64,000 bases of DNA from Yoonia rosea (lineage in GTDB: Bacteria; Pseudomonadota; Alphaproteobacteria; Rhodobacterales; Rhodobacteraceae): NCBI RefSeq assembly GCF_900156505.1, contig NZ_FTPR01000001.1, positions 186,001-250,000 of the forward strand, written 5' to 3'. The notes beneath the pieces were generated by a model. It saw only the letters and a program-made list of their open reading frames with translations. It was not told where the DNA came from and ran no database searches. Position 1 is the stretch's first letter. Each line of letters begins with the position of its first letter. Positions 20,305-28,781 of the stretch are shown here, one piece after another. A program made the translations under genes and the position numbers.

Positions 20305-20340
20305 TTTTGATAAACCTTCCGCACGGTATATCTTTGCCTC

Positions 20341-20496
20341 ATGCCCAAGATGCGCCGCAAAGCTGACCTGCCCCAAAAAACCTGTGCCACCTGTGGCCGG
20401 CCTTTTGCATGGCGCAAGAAATGGGCCAAGGTGTGGGACGAGGTCCGCTATTGCTCGGATCGCTGCAAATCGGGGCGTTCGGTATCCGACCGCTAA
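20341..20496 (+). CDS. DUF2256 small zinc-ribbon protein
   Basis: A 51-residue protein with the DUF2256 pattern: [16 protein letters not shown], then [11 protein letters not shown]. The four cysteines (two CxxC/CxxxC pairs) suggest a structural zinc site. The family is tiny and widespread, often encoded near cryptochrome or photolyase genes; here the photolyase-like gene is 7 kb away. The TATAAT element upstream supports expression. Function is unknown. Confidence 0.9.
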   Translation: MPKMRRKADLPQKTCATCGRPFAWRKKWAKVWDEVRYCSDRCKSGRSVSDR

Positions 20497-20609
20497 TTGC
20501 ACAAGAGAAAACTTGCTACTCTTTGTTGCCTATCGGAAACTTTCGCACTAACTCGTGGCCCTAAGCATTTGTGTGCAGCCGTATGCAGATTTCTGAGGGG
20601 AGAATTGTC

Positions 20610-22757
20610 ATGACAGATCGTATCGAAAAGCACGGGCTCAAAGTGGCCGCCGAGCTTGCCGAATTTATCGACACGCGCGCGCTGGAAGGGACTGGCGTGA
20701 CGAGCGACCAGTTCTGGAAAGGATTTGCCGGATTGGTTGCCGAAATGACTCCGCGCAACCGTGCCGCCCTTGCCAGACGTGACGAGCTGCAAGAGACCAT
20801 CGACGCATGGCATGTGGCCCGTCGGGGTGTCCAACTGGATCGCGCGGAATACGAGGCGTTCCTGCAAGAGATCGGCTATCTGGTCCCCGAAGGCGATGAT
20901 TTCGCCATCGACACTGCGAACGTCGATCCCGAGATCGCCACGGTTCCCGGCCCCCAGCTTGTTGTGCCGATCACCAACGCGCGCTTTGCACTGAATGCAG
21001 CCAATGCCCGCTGGGGCAGCCTTTATGATGCGTTCTACGGTACCGATGCGATGGGCGTGCAGCCCCCCAAGGGCCCCTATGACCGTGGGCATGGTGCCCG
21101 CGTTGTGGCCCGTGCCCGTGTTTTCCTTGACGAGGCATTTCCGATTGTCGGCACCAGCCACGCTGATGTGTCGCGCTACTATGTCCATGACGGCGCGTTG
21201 CTGGTGGATGACCAGCCGCTGCGCGAGCCCGAGAAATTCGTAGGCTACCGTGGCAACCCCAAAGCACCGGATGCGGTTCTGCTACGCAACAACGGTCTGC
21301 ATGTAGAGCTGGTTTTTGACCGCGCCCACCCGATCGGCAGCCGCGACCAAGCCTTGCTTGCAGATGTGCGCATGGAAAGTGCGGTCTCGGCGATCATGGA
21401 TTGTGAAGACAGTGTGGCTTGCGTGGATGCCGAAGATAAGGTCGAAGCATACGCCAACTGGCTGGGTCTGATGCAGGGCAACCTGACGTCCGAATTCGAA
21501 AAGGGCGGCAAGACGATGACCCGCCGTCTGGCTGACGACATCACCTACACCGCCGCTGGCGGGGGCGAACTGACCCTGAAAGGCCGCGCGCTTTTGTGGA
21601 TCCGCAACGTGGGTCACCTGATGACGAACCCTGCGATCCTCGATGCCAACGGCGATGAGGTGTTCGAGGGTCTGATGGACGCGATGATCACTGTCATGAT
21701 CGCGATGCATGATTTGAAACGTGATGGCGGTAACTCGGCCCTCGGATCGGTCTATGTTGTGAAGCCCAAGATGCACGGCCCCGATGAAGTCGCGCTGACC
21801 TCTGATATCTTCAGCATGGTCGAAGACGCGCTGGGCCTGCCGCGTGATACGGTCAAGATCGGCATCATGGACGAAGAACGCCGTACAACGGTGAACCTGA
21901 AGGAATGTATCCGTGCAGCCAAATCACGGGTCGCCTTTATCAACACTGGTTTCCTTGATCGTACCGGCGACGAAATCCACACCTCAATGGAGGCGGGGCC
22001 GTTCAGCCGTAAGGACTTTATCAAGCGCAAACAGTGGATTGGCGCCTATGAGGACCAGAACGTGGATATCGGTCTGGAATGTAGTTTTTCGGGTAAAGCG
22101 CAGATCGGCAAAGGCATGTGGGCCATGCCCGATATGATGGCGGCGATGCTGGAACAAAAGATCGGCCACCCGCAATCCGGTGCGAACTGCGCGTGGGTGC
22201 CCAGCCCGACAGCGGCTACATTGCACGCGCTGCATTATCACAAGGTTGACGTGATGGCGGTGCAGGACAAACTGCGCAAAGGCGGACGTCGCGCCTATGT
22301 GTCCTCTATTCTGGATATTCCGCTGGCACAGTACCAACGCTGGACCGATGCGCAGAAGATCAAGGAAGTTGAGAACAACGCCCAAGGTATCCTGGGCTAT
22401 GTCGTGCGCTGGATTGATCAGGGCGTAGGCTGTTCCAAAGTGCCGGACATCAACAATGTCGGCCTGATGGAAGACCGCGCCACCTGCCGGATTTCCAGTC
22501 AGGCGCTGGCCAATTGGCTGCACCACGATGTTGTCAGCGAAGAACAGGTTATGGAGGCGATGCGCAAGATGGCGGCAGTTGTTGACGAACAAAACGCGGG
22601 TGATCCTGCCTATCGTCCGATGGCCCCGGACTTCAACGGGATTGCATTTCAGGCCGCCTGTGATCTGGTGTTCAAGGGCCGCGTCCAGCCGTCAGGCTAT
22701 ACCGAGCCTGTGCTGCACCAGCGCCGGTTAGAGCTCAAAGCGCAGCGCAATCACTAA
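20610..22757 (+). CDS. glcB: Malate synthase G
   Basis: Malate synthase G condenses glyoxylate with acetyl-CoA to malate, serving growth on glycolate, C2 compounds or as part of the glyoxylate shunt. The 715-residue length is normal for isoform G. Recognisable blocks are [46 protein letters not shown], and [20 protein letters not shown] near the C-terminus. The start is set by a GAGGGGAGA ribosome-binding site ten bases upstream; earlier in-frame ATGs lie before it. It is followed 21 bases later by a GlcG-like gene. Confidence 0.97.
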   Translation: MTDRIEKHGLKVAAELAEFIDTRALEGTGVTSDQFWKGFAGLVAEMTPRNRAALARRDELQETIDAWHVARRGVQLDRAEYEAFLQEIGYLVPEGDDFAIDTANVDPEIATVPGPQLVVPITNARFALNAANARWGSLYDAFYGTDAMGVQPPKGPYDRGHGARVVARARVFLDEAFPIVGTSHADVSRYYVHDGALLVDDQPLREPEKFVGYRGNPKAPDAVLLRNNGLHVELVFDRAHPIGSRDQALLADVRMESAVSAIMDCEDSVACVDAEDKVEAYANWLGLMQGNLTSEFEKGGKTMTRRLADDITYTAAGGGELTLKGRALLWIRNVGHLMTNPAILDANGDEVFEGLMDAMITVMIAMHDLKRDGGNSALGSVYVVKPKMHGPDEVALTSDIFSMVEDALGLPRDTVKIGIMDEERRTTVNLKECIRAAKSRVAFINTGFLDRTGDEIHTSMEAGPFSRKDFIKRKQWIGAYEDQNVDIGLECSFSGKAQIGKGMWAMPDMMAAMLEQKIGHPQSGANCAWVPSPTAATLHALHYHKVDVMAVQDKLRKGGRRAYVSSILDIPLAQYQRWTDAQKIKEVENNAQGILGYVVRWIDQGVGCSKVPDINNVGLMEDRATCRISSQALANWLHHDVVSEEQVMEAMRKMAAVVDEQNAGDPAYRPMAPDFNGIAFQAACDLVFKGRVQPSGYTEPVLHQRRLELKAQRNH

Positions 22758-22778
22758 GCTCTGAAAGGGAGTCTCAAT

Positions 22779-23207
22779 ATGGCTGAAATCTCAGCAAACA
22801 AAGCCCGGACGATCATCCGCAAGGCCCTCGCCAAGGGTGACGAGATGGGGTTCAAACCGCTCTCTGTTGTGATCCTTGATGCCGGCGGGCATGTGAAAGC
22901 GTTCGAACGCGCTGATGGGGCCGCGCCTGGACGTTTCGGGATCGCGCATGGCAAGGCCTATGGATCGGTCATGCTTGGCATGGCAGGCACCGCGCAGATG
23001 GCACGCGCCGAGCAGCAGGCCTATTTCATGGCCGCTGTGAATGGTGTTTACGGCGGGCAGGTTGTGCCTGTGCCAGGTGGCGTTCTGGTCCGTGACAAAC
23101 GTGGTGCCGTCATCGGCGCTGTAGGTGTCACCGGCGATACCTCGGACAATGATGTGATTGCCGCAATGGCAGGGATCGAGGCCGCAGGCCTGATCGGCGA
23201 AGCCTGA
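22779..23207 (+). CDS. GlcG/HbpS-like heme-binding family protein
   Basis: A 142-residue protein of the GlcG/HbpS (DUF336) family. It shows LSVVILDAGGHVKAFERADGA, FGIAHGKAYGS and the conserved VVPVPGGVLVRD and GAVGVTGDTSDND blocks. Family members are small soluble oligomers, some binding heme; in Escherichia coli glcG sits in the glycolate operon with glcB, and the same pairing occurs here 21 bases after malate synthase G. No glycolate oxidase subunits are present. Role in the pathway is not established. Confidence 0.92.
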   Translation: MAEISANKARTIIRKALAKGDEMGFKPLSVVILDAGGHVKAFERADGAAPGRFGIAHGKAYGSVMLGMAGTAQMARAEQQAYFMAAVNGVYGGQVVPVPGGVLVRDKRGAVIGAVGVTGDTSDNDVIAAMAGIEAAGLIGEA

Positions 23208-23232
23208 TTTTCGTCAAAGTCCCGAAAATTTC

Positions 23233-23262
23233 GCATATGCTGCCGAAAAAAGCGGCATATGC
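23233..23262. terminator. Hairpin after the GlcG-like gene
   Basis: GCATATGC at 23233-23240 pairs with GCATATGC at 23255-23262, extended inward by a G-T wobble and two more pairs to an 11-pair stem; the loop contains six adenines. There is no downstream T-run. It may end the glcB-glcG transcript or act as an operator, since GCATATGC is itself palindromic. Confidence 0.4.
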
Positions 23263-23348
23263 GCTATAGTGGGCGTTTCGGCACTATGGACCATCTTTCA
23301 AACCCGCCACAGAGACGCTAGTTTCGCGGGGAACTGAAAGGGTACAAA

Positions 23349-24116
23349 ATGGCGCGTCCTGTTGTCGGCATTATCTCGAATTCACATCTGATCAATGACC
23401 AGTATCTGGTGCAGGGTGCGGGTGCGATGAACGTGCAGGCTTTGTCGCGTGTTTCGGGCGTCGTGCCGGTGATCATTCCGGTCGAACCTGATCTGGTCCA
23501 TATCGAGGAATTGATGACATCCTGTGACGGCTTCTTCTTTCCAGGCGGGCGCCCGAATGTGCACCCCGAAGAATACGGCGAAGAAGAAACCGAGGCACAC
23601 GGCACGTTCGAGCGGAACCGTGACCGTCTGACCCTGCCGCTGATCCGCGCTTGTGTGGCACGTGGCCAACCGGTCATGGGCGTCTGCCTTGGTTTTCAGG
23701 AAATGAATGTCGCGATGGGTGGTTCACTTTATCCTGAAATCCGCGATCTGCCCGGCCGGGATAACCACCGGATGCCCCCTGATGGGACTTTGGAGGAAAA
23801 GTTCGAGCTGCGCCACGAGGTCACGCTGACCGAAGGCGGGCCGTTTCACCGGCTGTTCGGCAGTCACAAAGTCATGACCAACACCTTGCACGGGCAGGGT
23901 ATCAAGGAACCGGGGCCACGCATCGTGATTGACGGCCACGCGCCCGATGGCACGCCCGAAGCGATTTATGTCAAAGATGCACCGGGGTTCACCATGTCGG
24001 TCCAGTGGCACCCAGAATGGAACGCCGCAGATGATCCGGTGTCGCGGCCGCTGTTTGAGGCCTTTGGCGATGCATGCCGCGCATGGGCATCCGGTGGGCT
24101 GCGCAAAGCAGGCTGA
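23349..24116 (+). CDS. Gamma-glutamyl-gamma-aminobutyrate hydrolase family protein (class I glutamine amidotransferase fold)
   Basis: A 255-residue PuuD-like protein. The nucleophile cysteine is in VMGVCLGFQEMNVA and the His-Glu pair is in SVQWHPEW, so the catalytic triad is intact. Such enzymes hydrolyse gamma-glutamyl amides, for instance gamma-glutamyl-GABA in putrescine catabolism; the substrate here is inferred from family only and no other Puu genes are nearby. GGGAACTGAAAGGG precedes the ATG. The following flavodoxin-like gene appears to have its own promoter. Confidence 0.9.
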   Translation: MARPVVGIISNSHLINDQYLVQGAGAMNVQALSRVSGVVPVIIPVEPDLVHIEELMTSCDGFFFPGGRPNVHPEEYGEEETEAHGTFERNRDRLTLPLIRACVARGQPVMGVCLGFQEMNVAMGGSLYPEIRDLPGRDNHRMPPDGTLEEKFELRHEVTLTEGGPFHRLFGSHKVMTNTLHGQGIKEPGPRIVIDGHAPDGTPEAIYVKDAPGFTMSVQWHPEWNAADDPVSRPLFEAFGDACRAWASGGLRKAG

Positions 24117-24158
24117 CTGATTTCGATCAATCTGGCGTCACGTGCTCTTTGCTATGGT
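24117..24158 (+). promoter_or_regulatory. FNR/FnrL-type class II promoter
   Basis: CTGATTTCGATCAA (24117-24130) matches the FNR consensus TTGAT-N4-ATCAA at nine of ten specified bases. A TATGGT hexamer (24153-24158) lies so that the FNR-box centre falls at about -41.5 relative to the implied start site near 24165, the classical activating position. The leader to the ATG of the flavodoxin-like gene would be about 19 bases and contains the AAGGAG site. The box begins immediately after the stop codon of the previous gene. Confidence 0.65.
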
Positions 24159-24183
24159 CCCACCAGCAGCAAGGAGCATCACA

Positions 24184-24714
24184 ATGAATATTCTGATCGC
24201 CTATGCCTCGACCGAGGGGCAGACCCGCAAGATCGCACGTTATGCCGCCGATTATCTGAACGGGCAGGGGCATACTGTCGAACTGTGCGGTGCCGCAGAC
24301 GCCAAAGATGCGGAACTTGCCCGTTTTGATGCGGTCTTGCTGGCGGGCTCAGTTCATGCGGGAAAATATCAAAAACCGCTCGTGGCCTTTGCCAAGAACA
24401 AAGCAAGTGATCTGGCGCATGTGCGATCCGCCTTCCTGTCGGTCTCATTGGCCGCTGCCGGTGATGACCCTGATGATTGGAAAGGACTGTCGGACTGCGT
24501 GACCCGCTTTGCGGAAAAGACAGGCTGGACACCCCCGACCGTGATGCATGTCGCGGGGGCGTTCCGTTTCTCGGAGTATGATTTTTTCAAATCATGGGCG
24601 ATGCGTTGGATTGCAGCGCAAAAGGACCACGAGGTGAAGCCGGGGCAGGACAAGGAATACACCGACTGGGCGGCCCTGAAAAAGACGCTCGACGGGTGGC
24701 TTGCAGGCGGGTAA
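24184..24714 (+). CDS. Flavodoxin-domain protein, HemG-like (protoporphyrinogen oxidase type)
   Basis: A 176-residue flavodoxin-fold protein. MNILIAYASTEGQTRKIA is the FMN-phosphate loop, LLAGSVHAGKYQKPLV follows, and the C-terminal FRFSEYDFFKSWAMRWIA stretch is typical of the menaquinone-linked protoporphyrinogen oxidase HemG group. If it is HemG-like it would oxidise protoporphyrinogen IX at the inner membrane under low oxygen, consistent with the FNR-type box upstream; this functional link is inference. AAGGAG seven bases before the ATG fixes the start. It is convergent with the molybdenum hydroxylase gene. Confidence 0.82.
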   Translation: MNILIAYASTEGQTRKIARYAADYLNGQGHTVELCGAADAKDAELARFDAVLLAGSVHAGKYQKPLVAFAKNKASDLAHVRSAFLSVSLAAAGDDPDDWKGLSDCVTRFAEKTGWTPPTVMHVAGAFRFSEYDFFKSWAMRWIAAQKDHEVKPGQDKEYTDWAALKKTLDGWLAGG

Positions 24715-24728
24715 GCCCCGCCCGCACC

Positions 24729-26963
24729 TTATAAAATCAAGTCAAAAGTCTTGATCAGCGGCAATTCACGCGCCCGCGTGCCCGTCAGATCGAACAAAGC
24801 GTTCCCCAAAGCAGGCATGGACGGCGGTGTGCCGGGTTCACCGGCCCCGCCCATGAAGGGATTGGTCTCCAGCAGGCGCACTTCGAATTCCGGCACCGTG
24901 TGCATCCGCATCGCGTCATAGTCATAGAAGTTGCCTTGCTCGACCATGCCATCCGCAAAGGTGATCTCTTCCTGCATCGCCGCAGAGAAACCGTAGATTG
25001 CCCCCGAGGTCATCTGCGCCTCAACGATACTTGGGTCCAGCACCGTGCCCAGATCGGCCGCGATCCAGCATTTGTTGATCCTGATGCCGCGCCCTGTGTC
25101 CTCGACCTCGACAACCTGCGCAACGGGCGTGCCGAACGAAAAGCTGAAGGCCACACCGCGCCCGATATTGGCAGGGGTCTGGCCGGTCCAGCCCGCCATC
25201 TCGCCCACTGCTTCGATCACGCCGGCAGACGGGGCGTGTTCGGCGCGCGCCAGATCAAGCCGGAATTGCAGGGGGTCTGTGCCAGCGGCATGGGCCATCT
25301 CGTCAATGAAGGTATCCAGCATAAAGCCGTTGATCGAGGCCCCCACCGAGCGCCAGAACCCGATTGGCACATCGATATTCGTCAGGTGACCGGCAATGCG
25401 GAAATGGGGGATTGCATAGGGTTGATCCGCCGCACCTTCCACATGCAACCGGTCAGGGCCGGGGGGCACCGCACCGGTCTGGCGCAGCGAAGAGCTGTGA
25501 AACACCGAAGGTGCGGCGACCTTGCCGTCAACCAGCACCGCCTTGCCATCCTGCACCACACCGCGGAACTGCGCGATGGCCGCGGGTCGGTAAAAATCGC
25601 GCCGCATGTCTTCCTCACGGCTCCAGATCATTCGGATCGGCGTGTCAGGCATGGCGGCGGCGATGCGCGCGGCAAGCACCGAGAAGTCCATCTCGCCACG
25701 GCGCCCGAAACCGCCACCCAGATAGGTTGTGTGCAGCGTCACCTGTTCCGGTGTCAGACCCACAGCCTTTGCACAGGCATCGCGGATCATCGTGGGTGCC
25801 TGATTGCCCGACCAGACCTCAAGCGCGTCGCCAGTAAAAAGGGCCGTGGCACTCATCGGCTCCATCGTTGCATGGGCCAGCCAGGGCACATAGTATTCTG
25901 CCGTAATTTCAGTGCCTTCCACGGCGCTTGTGACGTCGCCATCATCGCGCACCATGCTGTCGGCATCTTCATCGAGAGACGCCGCAATTGCAGCACGCAG
26001 CCCCTCGGTATCGACAGGGTAATTCGCAGGCGTCCATGTGATATCCACGGCCTCGGCCGCCTGCATCGCAAGCCAAGTATTGCTGGCAATCACCGCGATC
26101 CCGTCGCCCAGATCAATGATCGCCTCGACCCCGTCCATGTCGCGGGCGGCGCTGTCGTCATAGCTGTCCATGCCCGCACGCGTCGGGCTCATGCGGACGG
26201 TGGCGAATTTCATGCCATCCAATTGCGTGTCGGTGGCAAACTTAGCTGTTCCGGTAACTTTTCCAACCATGTCAAGGCGGGGCATGGATTTGCCCAGATA
26301 TTTCCATGTCGCAGGGTCACGCAATGCCACATCAGGGGGGGTGATACCCGCCAATGCCTCGGCCAGATCACCATAGGCGATGGTCGTGCCATCTGGGGCA
26401 ATCACGGTGCTGTTTTCGGTCCGCAGGTCGCTGGCAGGCACACCAAGCCGTTCCGCGGCTGCCAGTTTCAGCGCCTCGCGCGCCGACGCGCCCGCATGGC
26501 GCATCCGCTCGTAGAAATCCTTCATCGAGGTTGATCCGCCGGTCGCCTGCAGGTCGAGCAATTTGCCCACCTTGCCGATCTGTTCGCGCATCTCGTGCTT
26601 GAAGGGGGTGTCTTTATAATGCGCGCCGGGGATCGCCATGCCGAGGAAGACCGAGTTGTAATAGGCCTGAGCCGGCGGACCATGTAGCACGGTGATGTCT
26701 TCCCATGCGACGTCGAGTTCTTCAGCGGCGAGTGCGGCCAGCGTCGTCTGCACCCCTTGGCCCATTTCCGCGCGGGGCGCGATCAGGGTCACACCGTCGC
26801 GGGTGATCAGCACGAAAGGGTTCAGCGTCGCCTCTCCATCGCCTGCCACCAGCGGGTTCGGCGCGTCTTTGTTCATCTGGTAGATGCCAAAGGCCGCACC
26901 GCCCACGATCGCGGCAGAGCCGATCAGGAACGTGCGGCGGGCAATTGTCTTGAGACGACCCAT
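24729..26963 (-). CDS. Tat-exported molybdopterin-binding subunit, isoquinoline 1-oxidoreductase beta-like
   Basis: A 744-residue large subunit of the xanthine-oxidase superfamily, similar to IorB-type aldehyde or N-heterocycle dehydrogenases. The N-terminus has a twin-arginine signal (RRTFLIGSAAIVGGAAFG), so the complex should be exported folded to the periplasm. The Mo-cofactor regions include TYLGGGFGRRGEMD and GAGEPGTPPSMPALGNAL with the catalytic-glutamate region near its end. The start is right after the small subunit's stop (one base gap), with GGAG inside that gene's end. The substrate cannot be read from sequence. Confidence 0.9.
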   Translation of the reverse strand: MGRLKTIARRTFLIGSAAIVGGAAFGIYQMNKDAPNPLVAGDGEATLNPFVLITRDGVTLIAPRAEMGQGVQTTLAALAAEELDVAWEDITVLHGPPAQAYYNSVFLGMAIPGAHYKDTPFKHEMREQIGKVGKLLDLQATGGSTSMKDFYERMRHAGASAREALKLAAAERLGVPASDLRTENSTVIAPDGTTIAYGDLAEALAGITPPDVALRDPATWKYLGKSMPRLDMVGKVTGTAKFATDTQLDGMKFATVRMSPTRAGMDSYDDSAARDMDGVEAIIDLGDGIAVIASNTWLAMQAAEAVDITWTPANYPVDTEGLRAAIAASLDEDADSMVRDDGDVTSAVEGTEITAEYYVPWLAHATMEPMSATALFTGDALEVWSGNQAPTMIRDACAKAVGLTPEQVTLHTTYLGGGFGRRGEMDFSVLAARIAAAMPDTPIRMIWSREEDMRRDFYRPAAIAQFRGVVQDGKAVLVDGKVAAPSVFHSSSLRQTGAVPPGPDRLHVEGAADQPYAIPHFRIAGHLTNIDVPIGFWRSVGASINGFMLDTFIDEMAHAAGTDPLQFRLDLARAEHAPSAGVIEAVGEMAGWTGQTPANIGRGVAFSFSFGTPVAQVVEVEDTGRGIRINKCWIAADLGTVLDPSIVEAQMTSGAIYGFSAAMQEEITFADGMVEQGNFYDYDAMRMHTVPEFEVRLLETNPFMGGAGEPGTPPSMPALGNALFDLTGTRARELPLIKTFDLIL

Positions 26964-26964
26964 C

Positions 26965-27432
26965 TTAAGTCTCCTCTGACAGACGCTGGGCGGCATCTTT
27001 GATCGCCGCGCGAATACGAGGGTAGGTGCCGCAGCGGCACAGGTTTCCCTGCATCGCATCGTCAATGTCCTGATCGGTCGGGTCAGGCGTTTGCGCGAGA
27101 AGGGCCGCCGCGTTCATGATCTGGCCCGACTGGCAATAGCCGCATTGCGCCACCTGATGATCAACCCAGGCCTGCTGAATCGTGGCCATCGCGTCAGGGG
27201 TGCCAAGCCCTTCGATCGTTGTCACCTCACCCCAGACATCGGCCAAAGCCACCTGACATGAGCGGACCGCCTCCCCGTCAATATGCACGGTACAGGCCCC
27301 ACAGGCGGCCACGCCACAGCCGAATTTGGTACCTGTCAGCCCGATTTCATCGCGCAAGACCCATAACAAGGGCACATTTTCTGGCAGGTCCACGTCATGC
27401 GCGGTGCCGTTGATGGTGAGGCGAGTGGCCAT
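26965..27432 (-). CDS. (2Fe-2S) subunit of a molybdenum hydroxylase, isoquinoline 1-oxidoreductase alpha-like
   Basis: A 155-residue electron-transfer subunit with two 2Fe-2S motifs: the plant-ferredoxin type [11 protein letters not shown] and the C-terminal CGYCQSGQ plus CRCGTYPRI. It lacks its own signal peptide and is likely carried out by the Tat signal of the partner subunit, as known for IorA/IorB-type enzymes. It is the first gene of a two-gene operon with the molybdopterin subunit. No cytochrome or XdhC-type maturation gene is adjacent. Confidence 0.93.
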   Translation of the reverse strand: MATRLTINGTAHDVDLPENVPLLWVLRDEIGLTGTKFGCGVAACGACTVHIDGEAVRSCQVALADVWGEVTTIEGLGTPDAMATIQQAWVDHQVAQCGYCQSGQIMNAAALLAQTPDPTDQDIDDAMQGNLCRCGTYPRIRAAIKDAAQRLSEET

Positions 27433-27513
27433 GATACTGCTCCAAATGTGAACTGGATAGTTTAGTTTAAGTCAGATATTTAACGCGTGCAATGGGCCGT
27501 GTCGTGACGTCAC

Positions 27514-28677
27514 TCACGTCACCCGCAGCCCCTTGATGTCACCCAGAAGGGTGGGAATCTTATCCTTGAAACGGAAAAACCCGTGCGTGGCATACGGCCA
27601 GGCAGCACTGTCATAAGGTCGGATGACTTGGCAGAGGCGGACATCTTTCAGCACGTCACGCGTCGGGCCGGTTGGAATGTATGAGGTGACGATTTGCTCG
27701 ATGTTATGCGCTGATGCCCATTCTGCAACAGTCTCGGGCGTGACCTGCGCGATTGGCCCCAGTTTGTCGGCATAGCGCGCTGCTGCATCTTTTTGTGCAT
27801 CAGCCACAAATGCCGTGACACGGTCGCTCACGGCCAGCGGGCTGCGCGTGGCGGTTGTTTGCACCATCGCCACTGCGCAGGGCTGAAAATGATGGGCTAG
27901 CCATCCCGGTGACAGGTCTTCTTCGGTGATCAAGAGCCCCGTGCGTAATGCGGGATCATAGCTATCCGACACCGGCACAGGCCCGCGTGGCGGCGCGGGT
28001 GGCCCTTCCAACGGTGCTGCAAAAGTCGCCAGACCCTTGGGATCAAACCGCCCTTCGGTGTATTTCGCGATGTTGTCGGGACGCGCCAGATAGGTCTTGC
28101 CAACAGTCTGCAACCCGCCGACCCAACGCCAAGACAGGGTGTTGGAGGCCGGATCGCCATCCAGTAGATGCCGCATGAAAAAATCCGCGCCCAAAGTCCA
28201 CGGCAGGCGCAAGGTGAAAATCCAGATCGAGGCAAACCACATCCGCGCGTGATTATGCAGATAGCCGGTGTCGGCCAACTGCCTTGCCCAGTGGTCAAAG
28301 CATTCAATGCCGGTCTCACCCTTGCAGGCGGCCTCCCAATCCTGCCGCAGGCCGCTTTCGGTCTGAATGCGGTTCAATGCGCCGTTCAGATCGGCGCGGT
28401 ACATGTCCCAGACGGCAGGGCGCAATTCAAGCCAGCCTTTCCAGTAGGTGCGCCAATAGACCTCTTGGATGAATTTTTCGGCCGCAGTGGCGCTATGGCG
28501 GGCCAGAACGGTCTTGAGCACATCTTCTTCGGTGATCATCCGGTGGCGAATATAGGGCGACAGGGCCGACACATGCGCCACATCATCATAATTGCGTTTG
28601 CCCGCATAATCACGGCCCGCCTTTGGGGCGAAGGCGTTGAGACGGGACAGAGCTGCGGCATAAGTTGGATCAAACAT
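27514..28677 (-). CDS. Photolyase/cryptochrome-family FAD-binding protein with N-terminal FAD domain
   Basis: A 387-residue protein. Residues about 1-215 are the FAD-binding domain of photolyases (FIQEVYWRTYWKGW, then NHARMWFASIW, DGDPASNTLSWRW, GKTYLARPDNI). The usual N-terminal alpha/beta antenna domain is absent there; instead the C-terminal 150 residues look Rossmann-like (TGLLITEEDL, AVAMVQTT, IEQIVTSYIPTGP) and end in WPYATHGFFRFKDKIP. It may be a DNA photolyase or light sensor; the activity is inferred from the FAD domain. It is divergent from trkH. Confidence 0.85.
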   Translation of the reverse strand: MFDPTYAAALSRLNAFAPKAGRDYAGKRNYDDVAHVSALSPYIRHRMITEEDVLKTVLARHSATAAEKFIQEVYWRTYWKGWLELRPAVWDMYRADLNGALNRIQTESGLRQDWEAACKGETGIECFDHWARQLADTGYLHNHARMWFASIWIFTLRLPWTLGADFFMRHLLDGDPASNTLSWRWVGGLQTVGKTYLARPDNIAKYTEGRFDPKGLATFAAPLEGPPAPPRGPVPVSDSYDPALRTGLLITEEDLSPGWLAHHFQPCAVAMVQTTATRSPLAVSDRVTAFVADAQKDAAARYADKLGPIAQVTPETVAEWASAHNIEQIVTSYIPTGPTRDVLKDVRLCQVIRPYDSAAWPYATHGFFRFKDKIPTLLGDIKGLRVT

Positions 28678-28781
28678 GCGGTGGAGCTAAGGCGTGTGCA
28701 CGGGCTTTCAAGCGACAGTCTGTCGCGAATATCGCTGTGGTGTTCTTGACACCGGCGAAAGGGCAGGACAACGCTGCCCGC

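Noticed and set aside
24900..26534. 544-codon plus-strand frame opposite the molybdopterin subunit
   Set aside because: No recognisable domain and no ribosome-binding site; the minus-strand gene has clear family motifs throughout.
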